A stretch of 64,000 nucleotides of DNA, from assembly GCA_020883125.1 (NCBI GenBank), contig JAHREW010000005.1:160518-224517 (forward strand), written 5' to 3'. The first letter of the stretch is position 1, and every line of letters begins with the position of its first letter. A program made the position numbers and the translations under genes. The notes beneath the pieces were generated by a model. It did not search any database. It saw nothing but the letters and a program-made list of their open reading frames with translations, and was not told the origin of the DNA. This DNA is from Microcoleus sp. CAWBG506 (GTDB taxonomy: Bacteria > Cyanobacteriota > Cyanobacteriia > Cyanobacteriales > Microcoleaceae). Below are positions 17,165 to 24,459 of this stretch, piece after piece.

Positions 17165-17569
17165 AGGAAAAGAAATTCGGACACGGCAGAAATTCGGACA
17201 CGGCAGAAATTCGGACACGGCAGTGCCGTTTCCCTACAATGAATTAGGTGGTAGTAGTTATATTAGATTGTACGATCATCGATTATTTTGAGGTAGGGAC
17301 ACGGCAATGCCGTCTCCTCTTTTGCTAGATTGTTGGACAAACGGGCGATCGACTTTTGGGCAACGGGCGATCGACTTTTGGGTATTCGGGCGATCGACTT
17401 TGGGGATGGTGGTTATGTGCTGTGCGCGAAGAAATTCGGACACGGCAGAAATTCGGACACGGCAGAAATTCGGACACGGCAGTGCCGTTTCCCTACAATG
17501 AATCGGGTGGTAGTTATATTAGATTGTACGATCATCGATTATTTTGAGGTAGGGACACGGCATTGCCGT
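17165..17569. repeat. REP/BIME-like palindrome array, right block
   Basis: Copies of ACGGCANTGCCGT at 17217, 17301, 17476 and 17557, in alternating orientation, with short GAAATTCGGACACGGCA runs. The stretch 17240-17345 recurs almost unchanged at 17495-17605, so this block has also duplicated as a larger unit. A further copy lies at 18486-18498. Confidence 0.88.
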
Positions 17570-17790
17570 CTCCTCTTTTGCTAGATTGTTGGACAAACGG
17601 GCGATCGACTTTTGGGCAACGGGCGATCGACTTTTTGGGATTCGGGCGATCGACTTTTGGGGAAACGGGCGATCGACTTTTTGGGATTCGGGCGATCGAC
17701 TTTTTGGGATTCGGGCGATCGACTTTTTGGGATTCGGGCGATCGACTTTTGTGGAAATGTGCGATCGACTTTTGTGGAAACGGGCGATCG
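17340..17790. repeat. HIP1-containing 22-24-bp tandem repeats
   Basis: Units of the form CGGGCGATCGACTTTTTGGGATT occur three times at ~17340-17405 and nine times at ~17596-17790, differing only in the last few bases. Each holds GCGATCG, the HIP1 core. No spacer diversity, so not a CRISPR array. The last unit ends about 50 bp before the antitoxin gene at 17841. Confidence 0.9.
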
Positions 17791-17840
17791 AGTAGGACTA
17801 AAAACGTTACCATTTAAATGAGGATAGAATCATAAATGTC

Positions 17841-18071
17841 ATGAAAAATTTAATCCAACAAGACTTAGAAAAGCTCAATGAAGAACAACTCAAACAAGTA
17901 TTTGAATTTATTGCATTTCTGAAATTCCGTGCCAGATTAGTTACCATTCCAACAATCGACGAAACCAACTTAGCTGCACTCTACAGCGAATTTGCCGAAG
18001 AAGACCGACAACTTGCCGAACTGGGAATTAGCGAATATGCAGAACTTCTCAAACATGAGGATTTGGCATGA
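17841..18071 (+). CDS. Putative antitoxin of a MazF-type pair
   Basis: 76 residues, acidic (pairs EEQLKQVFEFIAFLKFR and EFAEEDRQLAELG), with an N-terminal amphipathic helix like that of cyanobacterial DUF2281-type or similar antitoxins. It overlaps the toxin gene by 4 bp (ATGA), typical of coupled type II toxin-antitoxin genes. No clear DNA-binding fold is visible; the family is not recognised by name. The function rests mainly on the neighbour. Confidence 0.75.
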   Translation: MKNLIQQDLEKLNEEQLKQVFEFIAFLKFRARLVTIPTIDETNLAALYSEFAEEDRQLAELGISEYAELLKHEDLA

Positions 18072-18415
18072 CAACCACACGAAGTGAAATCTGGATTGCC
18101 AACTTCGATCCGACACAAGGTTCCGAACAGGCTGGTGTACGTCCGACAATTATTTTTCAAAACGATACTCTTTCGAGGTACACGACTACTGTTATCAGTA
18201 TTCCTCTCACAACTAATCTGCGGCGCGCCTCTCTTCCTTCCTGCATTGTAATTCTCGGCGGTGAGGGAGGATTAGCTCAAGACTCTGTTGCTTTGTGCCA
18301 TCAAATGCGAGTGTTGGATCAAACAAGATTGCGAAATAAAATTGGTGAAGTTAATCCAGAAATATTGGTACAATTAGAAAATATCGTATTATTTACCTTG
18401 GGTTACTTACCTTAA
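18068..18415 (+). CDS. MazF/PemK-family toxin (mRNA interferase)
   Basis: 115 residues, usual size. Hallmarks: EIWIANFDPTQGSEQAGVRP at the N-terminus (family pattern GxEQxGxRP), VISIPLTTNL in the second strand, and DSVALCHQMRVLDQTRL, containing the conserved Ser and the RxLDxxRL segment. Members cut single-stranded mRNA, stopping growth until the antitoxin is restored. Frame intact. The pair sits at the edge of the palindrome arrays, in an accessory region. Confidence 0.92.
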   Translation: MTTTRSEIWIANFDPTQGSEQAGVRPTIIFQNDTLSRYTTTVISIPLTTNLRRASLPSCIVILGGEGGLAQDSVALCHQMRVLDQTRLRNKIGEVNPEILVQLENIVLFTLGYLP

Positions 18416-18543
18416 AACCTTACCCTAATTTTTGATATGGCGATGGATGGAGCCCCGCTACGCTACGACTTTTTGGGGTAGGGAAACGGCACTGCCGTCT
18501 CCTCTTCTTCCGTTATGATGTTGTGCGAAAGTTTGATAAATTA

Positions 18544-19233
18544 ATGACAGATCAGATCGATCGACCTTACGCCACAGTCATACTCGCGATCAGTGCCGAT
18601 GGTAAGATTGCAGATCAAGTGCGATCGCCCGCGAGATTCGGTTCAGCCAACGACAAAGCCCACCTCGAACAACAAGTCGCAGCAAACGATGCCGTTTTGT
18701 TCGGCAACGGCACTTTACAAGCCTATGGAACGACGATGCGAGTGATTTCGCCGGAATTGCTCAAACAGCGGGAACTCGCCGGGAAGCCCCCACAACCCGT
18801 GCAAATTGTGTGTTCGCGATCGCACCAATTTGACCCAAACTTGCGATTTTTCCAGCAACCGGTGCCTCGATGGCTGCTGACTGGCCAAGATGCGGACACG
18901 GTGAATGACTGTAAGTTCGATCGCACAATCCATGCTAAAACAACGGATGGAGAGATTGATTGGATTGATGGGTTTCAACAGCTAGCCAGCTTGGGTATCC
19001 AACGGTTGGCGATTTTGGGCGGAGGGAAACTGGTAGCGTCTGTGCTCGCTGCGGGCTTGGTTGATGAACTTTGGCTGACGGTGTGCCCGTTAATTTTGGG
19101 CGGGGAGGATGCACCGACTCCTGTTGAGGGAAAGGGTTTTTTGGCTGATTTTGCTCCGAAATTGGAACTTTTGGCGGTTAAACAGATGGATGGAGAGGTG
19201 TTTTTGCATTATAAGGTCGATCGGGCTAACTGA
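18544..19233 (+). CDS. RibD C-terminal-type (dihydrofolate reductase-like) reductase
   Basis: 229 residues from ATG 18544; an upstream in-frame start at 18523 adds seven residues without family support. Family features: ATVILAISADGKIAD at the N-terminus, DAVLFGNGTLQAYG, QIVCSRSHQFD, and LGIQRLAILGGGKLVASVLAAGLVDEL (seen in two parts), ending in VCPLILGGEDAPTP. In riboflavin synthesis this domain reduces the pyrimidine ribose with NADPH. The deaminase half of RibD is absent, so it may be a separate reductase or an enzyme on another substrate. It stands alone; a palindrome copy lies just upstream at 18486. Confidence 0.88.
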   Translation: MTDQIDRPYATVILAISADGKIADQVRSPARFGSANDKAHLEQQVAANDAVLFGNGTLQAYGTTMRVISPELLKQRELAGKPPQPVQIVCSRSHQFDPNLRFFQQPVPRWLLTGQDADTVNDCKFDRTIHAKTTDGEIDWIDGFQQLASLGIQRLAILGGGKLVASVLAAGLVDELWLTVCPLILGGEDAPTPVEGKGFLADFAPKLELLAVKQMDGEVFLHYKVDRAN

Positions 19234-19286
19234 AGCTCAATCGAAAAATTGTATTAAATTGTGCCACAGGTGAGGGAAGAGAAGAG

Positions 19287-19420
19287 TTTTTAACCGCAGA
19301 GGGCGCAGAGGGCGCAGAGGGAAGAGTGTTGGGAGGGTTTTGGATCGTGCGCCTCATCCTGTCGTAAAAAATCCTCTCATCCCTCCCCTCTCTGCGTCAA
19401 GAGCGCTCTCTGCGGTAAAA
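19287..19420. repeat. Inverted dispersed repeat (CCGCAGAGGGCGCAGAGG type)
   Basis: TTTTTAACCGCAGAGGGCGC at 19287 onward is mirrored by CTCTCTGCGGTAAAA ending at 19420. The same motif recurs at ~35333-35363, ~22651-22680 (inside a kinase gene) and in weaker form at ~38130-38165. The rest of the 329-bp gap 19234-19562 shows nothing else recognisable. Confidence 0.6.
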
Positions 19421-19562
19421 TCCTCTTAATCTCTATTTCACCTCCTTGTAATCCACCCCATAACTCGTATCTCTTCCAGTCAAAGTCTCCAAAGTTTGTC
19501 TCGTTTTACTCGGAGTGTATTAACTTAAATGAAGTTCGATCGCTCTACGCTCAAATTTCCCT

Positions 19563-20762
19563 ATGCTGCCAAAGCCAAAAGCTCAACAATATTCTGTAGC
19601 CTGGATTACGAAAATAGCAGATATTTCGCAAGCCTCCTGGGATGCTTTGGCGATGTCGCTAAAAACCCCATTTCTTGAATGGAATTGGCTTAACAATCTC
19701 GAAACTTCCGGTAGCGCCACAGGTAAAAATGGTTGGCTACCGCATCACTTGACAGTGTGGCGAAACAAACAGTTGATTGCTTGTGCGCCGCTTTATATCA
19801 AAAGTCACAGTTACGGCGAATTTGTCTTCGACAATCAGTGGGCTGATTTAGCTCAACGTTTGGGTGTTCAATATTATCCCAAATTGATGGGAATGACTCC
19901 TTTTACACCCGCAGAAGGCTATCGGTTTTTGATTGCTGAGGGGGAAGATGAAGATGAGTTGACGGGAGTCATGGTAAGCGCGATCGACCATTTTTGCGAT
20001 CGCCACAATATCTCTGGTTGCAATTTCCTATACGTCGATCCGGTATGGCGTCAACGCATGGAACAGCATGGTTTTAGCGCTTGGCTGCACCACAGTTATA
20101 TTTGGCAAAATCAAGGGTATCAAAATTTTGAGGGTTATTTAGGCACATTTAATGCCAATCAGCGCCGCAATATTAAGCGCGAACGCAAAGCTGTTGAAAC
20201 AGCAGGTTTGTTAGTCAAAACTTTGACTGGCGATGAAATTCCTCAAGCCATGTTTGGGCAAATGTATGCTTTTTATGAGAATACTTGCGACAAATTTGGC
20301 TGGTGGGGAAGCAAGTATTTGACGAAGCGATTTTTTGAACAATTGCATGACAATTATCGCGATCGCGTTTTGTTTGTAGCAGCCTACGATCGAGAAGACG
20401 ACAGACAGCCGATAGGAATGTCTTTTTGTCTGTATAAGGGCGATCGACTTTACGGACGCTATTGGGGAAGTTTGCAGGAAATTGACTGCTTGCACTTCGA
20501 TGCTTGTTACTATACACCGATCGAATGGGCGATCGATCGGGGCATCCAAACCTTCGATCCTGGTGCGGGCGGGCGGCACAAAAAACGGCGCGGCTTTCCA
20601 GCGACACCCAATTATAGTTTGCACCGATTTTATAACAACCGTTTGGCGCAAATTCTCAAGTCTTATATCGGTCAAATCAATGAACGAGAACAGGCAGAAA
20701 TTGATGCAGTCAACCAAGATTTACCTTTTACTCAGTTACCCCCTTTGTCCCTAGGTGATTGA
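19563..20762 (+). CDS. FemAB-like GNAT acyltransferase (peptidogalycan biosynthesis/recognition type)
   Basis: 399 residues, soluble, full length. The pattern fits the FemAB-like (DUF482) family: SWDALAMSLKTPFLEWNWLNNL near the start (seen in parts), HHLTVWRNKQLIACAPLYIK, then FNANQRRNIKRERKAV and, near the end, GIQTFDPGAGGRHKKRRGF with SLHRFYNNRLAQIL. The double GNAT fold probably transfers an acyl or aminoacyl group; substrate unknown. It stands alone on its strand. Start at ATG 19563 gives the usual N-terminus; HIP1 sites occur inside the gene. Confidence 0.85.
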   Translation: MLPKPKAQQYSVAWITKIADISQASWDALAMSLKTPFLEWNWLNNLETSGSATGKNGWLPHHLTVWRNKQLIACAPLYIKSHSYGEFVFDNQWADLAQRLGVQYYPKLMGMTPFTPAEGYRFLIAEGEDEDELTGVMVSAIDHFCDRHNISGCNFLYVDPVWRQRMEQHGFSAWLHHSYIWQNQGYQNFEGYLGTFNANQRRNIKRERKAVETAGLLVKTLTGDEIPQAMFGQMYAFYENTCDKFGWWGSKYLTKRFFEQLHDNYRDRVLFVAAYDREDDRQPIGMSFCLYKGDRLYGRYWGSLQEIDCLHFDACYYTPIEWAIDRGIQTFDPGAGGRHKKRRGFPATPNYSLHRFYNNRLAQILKSYIGQINEREQAEIDAVNQDLPFTQLPPLSLGD

Positions 20763-20827
20763 TGGTTAATTGGGCATCGGGCATGGCCGTCTCCTGTTTT
20801 GCTGAAGAAATCAGGCGAATTTGATAT

Positions 20828-20903
20828 TAGTTATTAGTTATTGTTTAACAACTAATAACTAATAACTAAGGACTAATAACTAAGGACTAATAACTAAGGA
20901 CTA
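20828..20903. repeat. Short tandem repeats of AACTAAGGACTAAT type
   Basis: Three copies of a 16-bp unit CTAATAACTAAGGACT run up to the end of the next gene, whose stop lies within the repeat border. A degenerate palindrome-array fragment (GGCCGTCTCCTGTTTTGC) is at ~20784-20802. Confidence 0.7.
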
Positions 20904-21449
20904 ATTCAAAAATACTTTCCCATCTTCCTGAACTTCCAGGGATTTGGTATCAGCGCCCAAGTCAGTGGTTGCGCCAAAAGTGATTTGCAACATTCCCGCT
21001 GTAGCGGTTGCTTGGGCTCGCACCAACAGCAATCCGCCGTCAGATCGCTGGTAAGTGAGGGTGATTGGGGCTTTCAAGTTTTTGATCGAAATTTCTGATT
21101 GTTCCCCCAGAGTGCGAGATTGACTCATCCCAACTACTTGATAATTGATCACAGCATTGGTGCTATTTACCAGCTTGATTGTCACCATACCGTCTACTGG
21201 GGTGACTCTGGCACCGGGAAACGGAAATCGGGGAGGCGCATCTTGGGGTGTCGCAGGAGTCGCTGTAGCAGGAGTAGGTGCGCTGACGGGTTTACCATTA
21301 GCAGGTGGGGTAGCAGCGGGTTGGGAAACTGGTTTTCCTTGGGGTGGTGGCCCACCGGCAAGGGAAATGCTGGCGAGACTGAGTAGCAAACCTGTACAGG
21401 TGGCTACTAGCAAGCTCAATTTTGGGAATTGTAGATTGTGGCGAAACAT
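20901..21449 (-). CDS. Hypothetical exported Pro-rich protein
   Basis: 182 residues from ATG 21449, chosen because a strong ribosome-binding site GAGGAG (21456-21461) lies 6 bp before it; a frame open upstream to 21518 lacks one. A signal peptide with hydrophobic core LLVATCTGLLLSLASISLAG ends at about 32, so the protein is exported. A Pro/Ala/Thr-rich spacer (33-72) is followed by a beta-rich C-terminal domain (MVTIKLVNSTNAVINYQVVG, SITITLTYQRSDGG-like), perhaps an Ig- or sandwich-like fold. Not recognised as a named family. Its gene follows a histidine kinase gene on the same strand (62 bp), so the two may be cotranscribed. Confidence 0.75.
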   Translation of the reverse strand: MFRHNLQFPKLSLLVATCTGLLLSLASISLAGGPPPQGKPVSQPAATPPANGKPVSAPTPATATPATPQDAPPRFPFPGARVTPVDGMVTIKLVNSTNAVINYQVVGMSQSRTLGEQSEISIKNLKAPITLTYQRSDGGLLLVRAQATATAGMLQITFGATTDLGADTKSLEVQEDGKVFLN

Positions 21450-21579
21450 AAGTAACTCCTCACGGGTGCGATCGAGGTTTTCCACCGTTAATGTTAATGT
21501 ATGACTTGACCTCCCCACCCATGAATCGGGTGGATTCTTTTGTGGTAGGGCGCAGAGGAAAAGGGAAAGAGGGGAAGTT

Positions 21580-23097
21580 TTAGGGGCGAGATGTTTCTGA
21601 TTTGTGGGCGGGGAGGGTGACGATAACGGCGGTACCTTGATCGACTTGGCTGTCTATGTGGATGTGGCCTCGGTGATTTTCGACAATGGCTTTGGCGATG
21701 GCCAATCCTAAACCGGAACCGGCGGCGCTGCGGTGAGTGCGGGCGGGATCGGCGCGGTAGAATCGATCGAATATGTGCGGCAATGCTTCTGGGGAAATAC
21801 CGATACCAGTGTCTGTGACTTTGACTTGGAGTGCGGGATTTAACATCTTGACGGAAAGTTGCAATTCCACTTGAATTTCACCGCCAGAGGGCGTGTACTG
21901 CACAGAGTTGCTAAGGAGATTAGTAAAAAGTCGGGCTAGTTGATCCCAGTCTCCCAATACTGTAAAGTTACCTTCTGTATTTGGTGAATCGACTATTTCT
22001 AAGGATAAAGAGAGATTTTGGGTTTTGGCGATCGCCAGTTGTTCTTCAATTACTTCAATCAACAAAGCATCCAGGGGAACCACAATCCACTGCTGCTGTA
22101 CGATACCACTATCTTGTCTAGCTAAAAATAGCAAATCATCAACCAAACGTCCCAAACGGCGAGTTAGGCGTTCAATAACTTGTAGCTGTTGATATTGCTG
22201 AGGTTCGATATCCGGTTCCGCCAAAGCGACTTGGACATTAGTTTGAATAGTGGCGATCGGATTTCTGAGTTCATGAGAAGCATCCGCAGTAAACTGTTTG
22301 AGACGGCCATAGGATTCTCGCACAGGTTTCATCGCCAATCCCGACAACAGCCAGCCAATAGCTGCTACACAAATCAGTGTCAAACTCGCCCCCAAAATCA
22401 AATCAATAATTAATTGGCGAATCGGTTTTGTCACCTCAAACCAAGGATGACTGACTCGCAAATATCCCAAAACTTGGCGGCCGATTTCCACTCGTTGCGT
22501 CACCTGTCTGAGAGAATAGTTTTGAGTTGTCCGAATGCTAATTGGTTTTGTCGAGACGCGATTGGCAATTTGGGTGATCGAATGTCCATTCTTCCCCAAA
22601 CCTCCCTTTAAACCACCATCAAAATCTCCAACTTCTCCCATAAGTGCCAAGTGCGTCTCTGCGGTTAAATCCCTCTTTTCCCCTCCCTCAAACCGCAACT
22701 GATGATTAACCCAAACCGTTTCCCCACTGCGATTAGCATGAATCGGAATATTAAGCGGTTCCGACAAAGTAGACCATAGCAATTCACCTGTAGGACTAAA
22801 CCATTCTAAATCAATATGGTCATCATCAACAGCATCGCTACCATCTCGAAAACTCCCTTGAACATTCACTTGAAACTTAGTTCCCGACAAAATATTAGAA
22901 GAAGACAGAGGTTTTTTTAAAGGTTCGATGACAAGCGATCGCTCTAGGATTTCCACAACATGATTGAGCGTATCATCAATGCGATCGATTAAAGTATTAC
23001 GGACGTAAAAATAAAACCCCGTAGCAAATAATAGTAACAATACAGCAGTAACGGCTGTGTACCAAACAGCAAGACGGCGGCGAGTAGCTTGAAACAT
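21580..23097 (-). CDS. Membrane sensor histidine kinase (RppB/NrsS-like)
   Basis: 505 residues. TM1 about 12-31, external sensor 32-225, TM2 about 229-252, then dimerisation domain with the phosphorylated His H275 (ASHELRNPIATIQ), and HATPase with NLLSNSVQYTP, DTGIGISPEALPHIFDRFYR and AGSGLGLAIAKAIVENH. The N-terminus MFQATRRRLAVWYTAVTAVL is close to that of RppB/NrsS kinases, which sense redox or nickel in cyanobacteria. No response regulator gene is adjacent, so its partner is elsewhere. Odd feature: residues about 138-184 are encoded in part by a dispersed repeat (GCGTCTCTGCGGTTAAATC at ~22653-22671, minus strand CCGCAGAGACGC), an in-frame insertion in the external domain. Confidence 0.93.
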   Translation of the reverse strand: MFQATRRRLAVWYTAVTAVLLLLFATGFYFYVRNTLIDRIDDTLNHVVEILERSLVIEPLKKPLSSSNILSGTKFQVNVQGSFRDGSDAVDDDHIDLEWFSPTGELLWSTLSEPLNIPIHANRSGETVWVNHQLRFEGGEKRDLTAETHLALMGEVGDFDGGLKGGLGKNGHSITQIANRVSTKPISIRTTQNYSLRQVTQRVEIGRQVLGYLRVSHPWFEVTKPIRQLIIDLILGASLTLICVAAIGWLLSGLAMKPVRESYGRLKQFTADASHELRNPIATIQTNVQVALAEPDIEPQQYQQLQVIERLTRRLGRLVDDLLFLARQDSGIVQQQWIVVPLDALLIEVIEEQLAIAKTQNLSLSLEIVDSPNTEGNFTVLGDWDQLARLFTNLLSNSVQYTPSGGEIQVELQLSVKMLNPALQVKVTDTGIGISPEALPHIFDRFYRADPARTHRSAAGSGLGLAIAKAIVENHRGHIHIDSQVDQGTAVIVTLPAHKSETSRP

Positions 23098-23311
23098 ATT
23101 TTCAACTGTTTGTTATTGGTTATTGGATATTGGTTATTGGTTCTTATTCCCTCTTCCTTCGCGTACTTCGCTCCTTCGCGGTTCGTTAAAAAAGCCATGT
23201 TTGCAACCATGCAAAAAATACCTAATAAATTTCATAATTAATACTTCAGATAGATGCAATAATAACAATTGATTTAGTATTATAATCGCTAAACTTTTTA
23301 GGTTAACTGCT

Positions 23312-24157
23312 ATGAACAAATTTTTATTCAGGATGGCGATCGGGCTATTAATGGCATTTTTTGGGGCAATCACCTATTATACCAGCGACGTACAAAATCC
23401 CGTAACTGGAGAGAGACAGCGCGTGCAACTTTCTCCCCAACAAGAGATAACTTTGGGATTGCAATCGCGATCGCAAATGGCCGCCGAATACGGAGGGCTT
23501 TATCCCAGCCCGAAAATCCAACAGTATGTCGATCGAGTCGGAAAACGGGTAGTCAACGGTTCCACGGCCAAACAAGCGCCTTATCCCTTGGAATTCCACC
23601 TGCTGCGCGATCCTCAAACAGTCAATGCTTTTGCTCTACCGGGAGGACAAGTTTTCATTACTGCGGGGCTGCTGCGGCTGCTGAATTCCGAGGCTCAGTT
23701 GGCCGCCGTACTGGGGCACGAGGCCAGTCACGTTGTCGGGCGCCACGCTGCGGAACACTTGGCAAAACAGCAGTTTGGTAGGGCTTTGGTAACGGCGGTG
23801 GGGGTGGCCGCTAGCGACGAGCGCGGGGGAGGCCAGCAAGCTGCTGTCGTTGCTCAGGCGGTCAATCAAGTGGTGAGTTTGCGCTACGGGCGGGCTGATG
23901 AACTTGAGAGCGATCGACTCGGTTTTCGGTTCATGACGGAAGCAGGTTACAATCCTCAAGGTATTCTTGAGGTGATGCAAATTCTCGGTGCTGCGAGTAA
24001 GGGCGGGGGACAGCCAGAGTTTCTGAGCTCTCACCCGAACCCTGGAAATCGGGTGGAAAAATTGCAAGCTTTAATCGCCCAAAATTTCCCTAACGGCGTT
24101 CCAGCTAATTTGGTGTCTGGACGCGATGAGTTTGCTAAGAATGTGTCTGGCGGTTAG
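23312..24157 (+). CDS. M48-family metalloprotease, membrane-anchored
   Basis: 281 residues. A single hydrophobic segment about 5-24 anchors it; the rest faces the periplasm (inferred). Zinc site HEASH at 136-140 (GHEASHVVGRH), the third ligand likely the Glu of RADELESDRLGF near 200. VNAFALPGGQVFITAGLL precedes the active site, as in BepA/HtpX-like M48 enzymes. SSHPNPGNRVEKLQALI at the end is also typical. Probably degrades or refolds envelope proteins. Divergent from the histidine kinase gene (215 bp between), which may share control. Confidence 0.93.
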   Translation: MNKFLFRMAIGLLMAFFGAITYYTSDVQNPVTGERQRVQLSPQQEITLGLQSRSQMAAEYGGLYPSPKIQQYVDRVGKRVVNGSTAKQAPYPLEFHLLRDPQTVNAFALPGGQVFITAGLLRLLNSEAQLAAVLGHEASHVVGRHAAEHLAKQQFGRALVTAVGVAASDERGGGQQAAVVAQAVNQVVSLRYGRADELESDRLGFRFMTEAGYNPQGILEVMQILGAASKGGGQPEFLSSHPNPGNRVEKLQALIAQNFPNGVPANLVSGRDEFAKNVSGG

Positions 24158-24175
24158 CCAGAATTCTACTATATC

Positions 24176-24326
24176 GAACCGCGAAGACGCAAAGGGCGCG
24201 AAGTAAGAAAAGAGCGAGAAAATCTTAAAGGGATTCTGAAGTAAAAACCATTCATTAACTATTAACCAATAATTCATAACTATAACTTTCTGCTCTTCCT
24301 TCGTGTCCTTCGCGTCTTCGCGGTTC
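24176..24326. repeat. Inverted repeat element, 151 bp
   Basis: GAACCGCGAAGACGC at 24176-24190 is a perfect inverted match to 24312-24326; the neighbouring AAAGGGCGCGAAG and CTTCGTGTCCTTCGCG extend the pairing. A partial copy of the same motif is at ~23155-23185. It lies just after the M48 gene; the rest of the 302-bp gap before ftsH shows no other feature. Confidence 0.65.
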
Positions 24327-24459
24327 GTTTTTAATACCAAATAGGTGCAGCCCAGTTAACCGAACCAATCGAGTGAGGAAATCCGATTGACACCGCGTGC
24401 GTATTTGATGAGAAAATAAATGAATAAAATTAACTAAAATTCAAGGATGACTGTTATCA

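Noticed and set aside
15799-17790. CRISPR-like look of the arrays
   Set aside because: Units are directly adjacent or separated by other repeats; there are no unique spacers of even length and no cas gene nearby.
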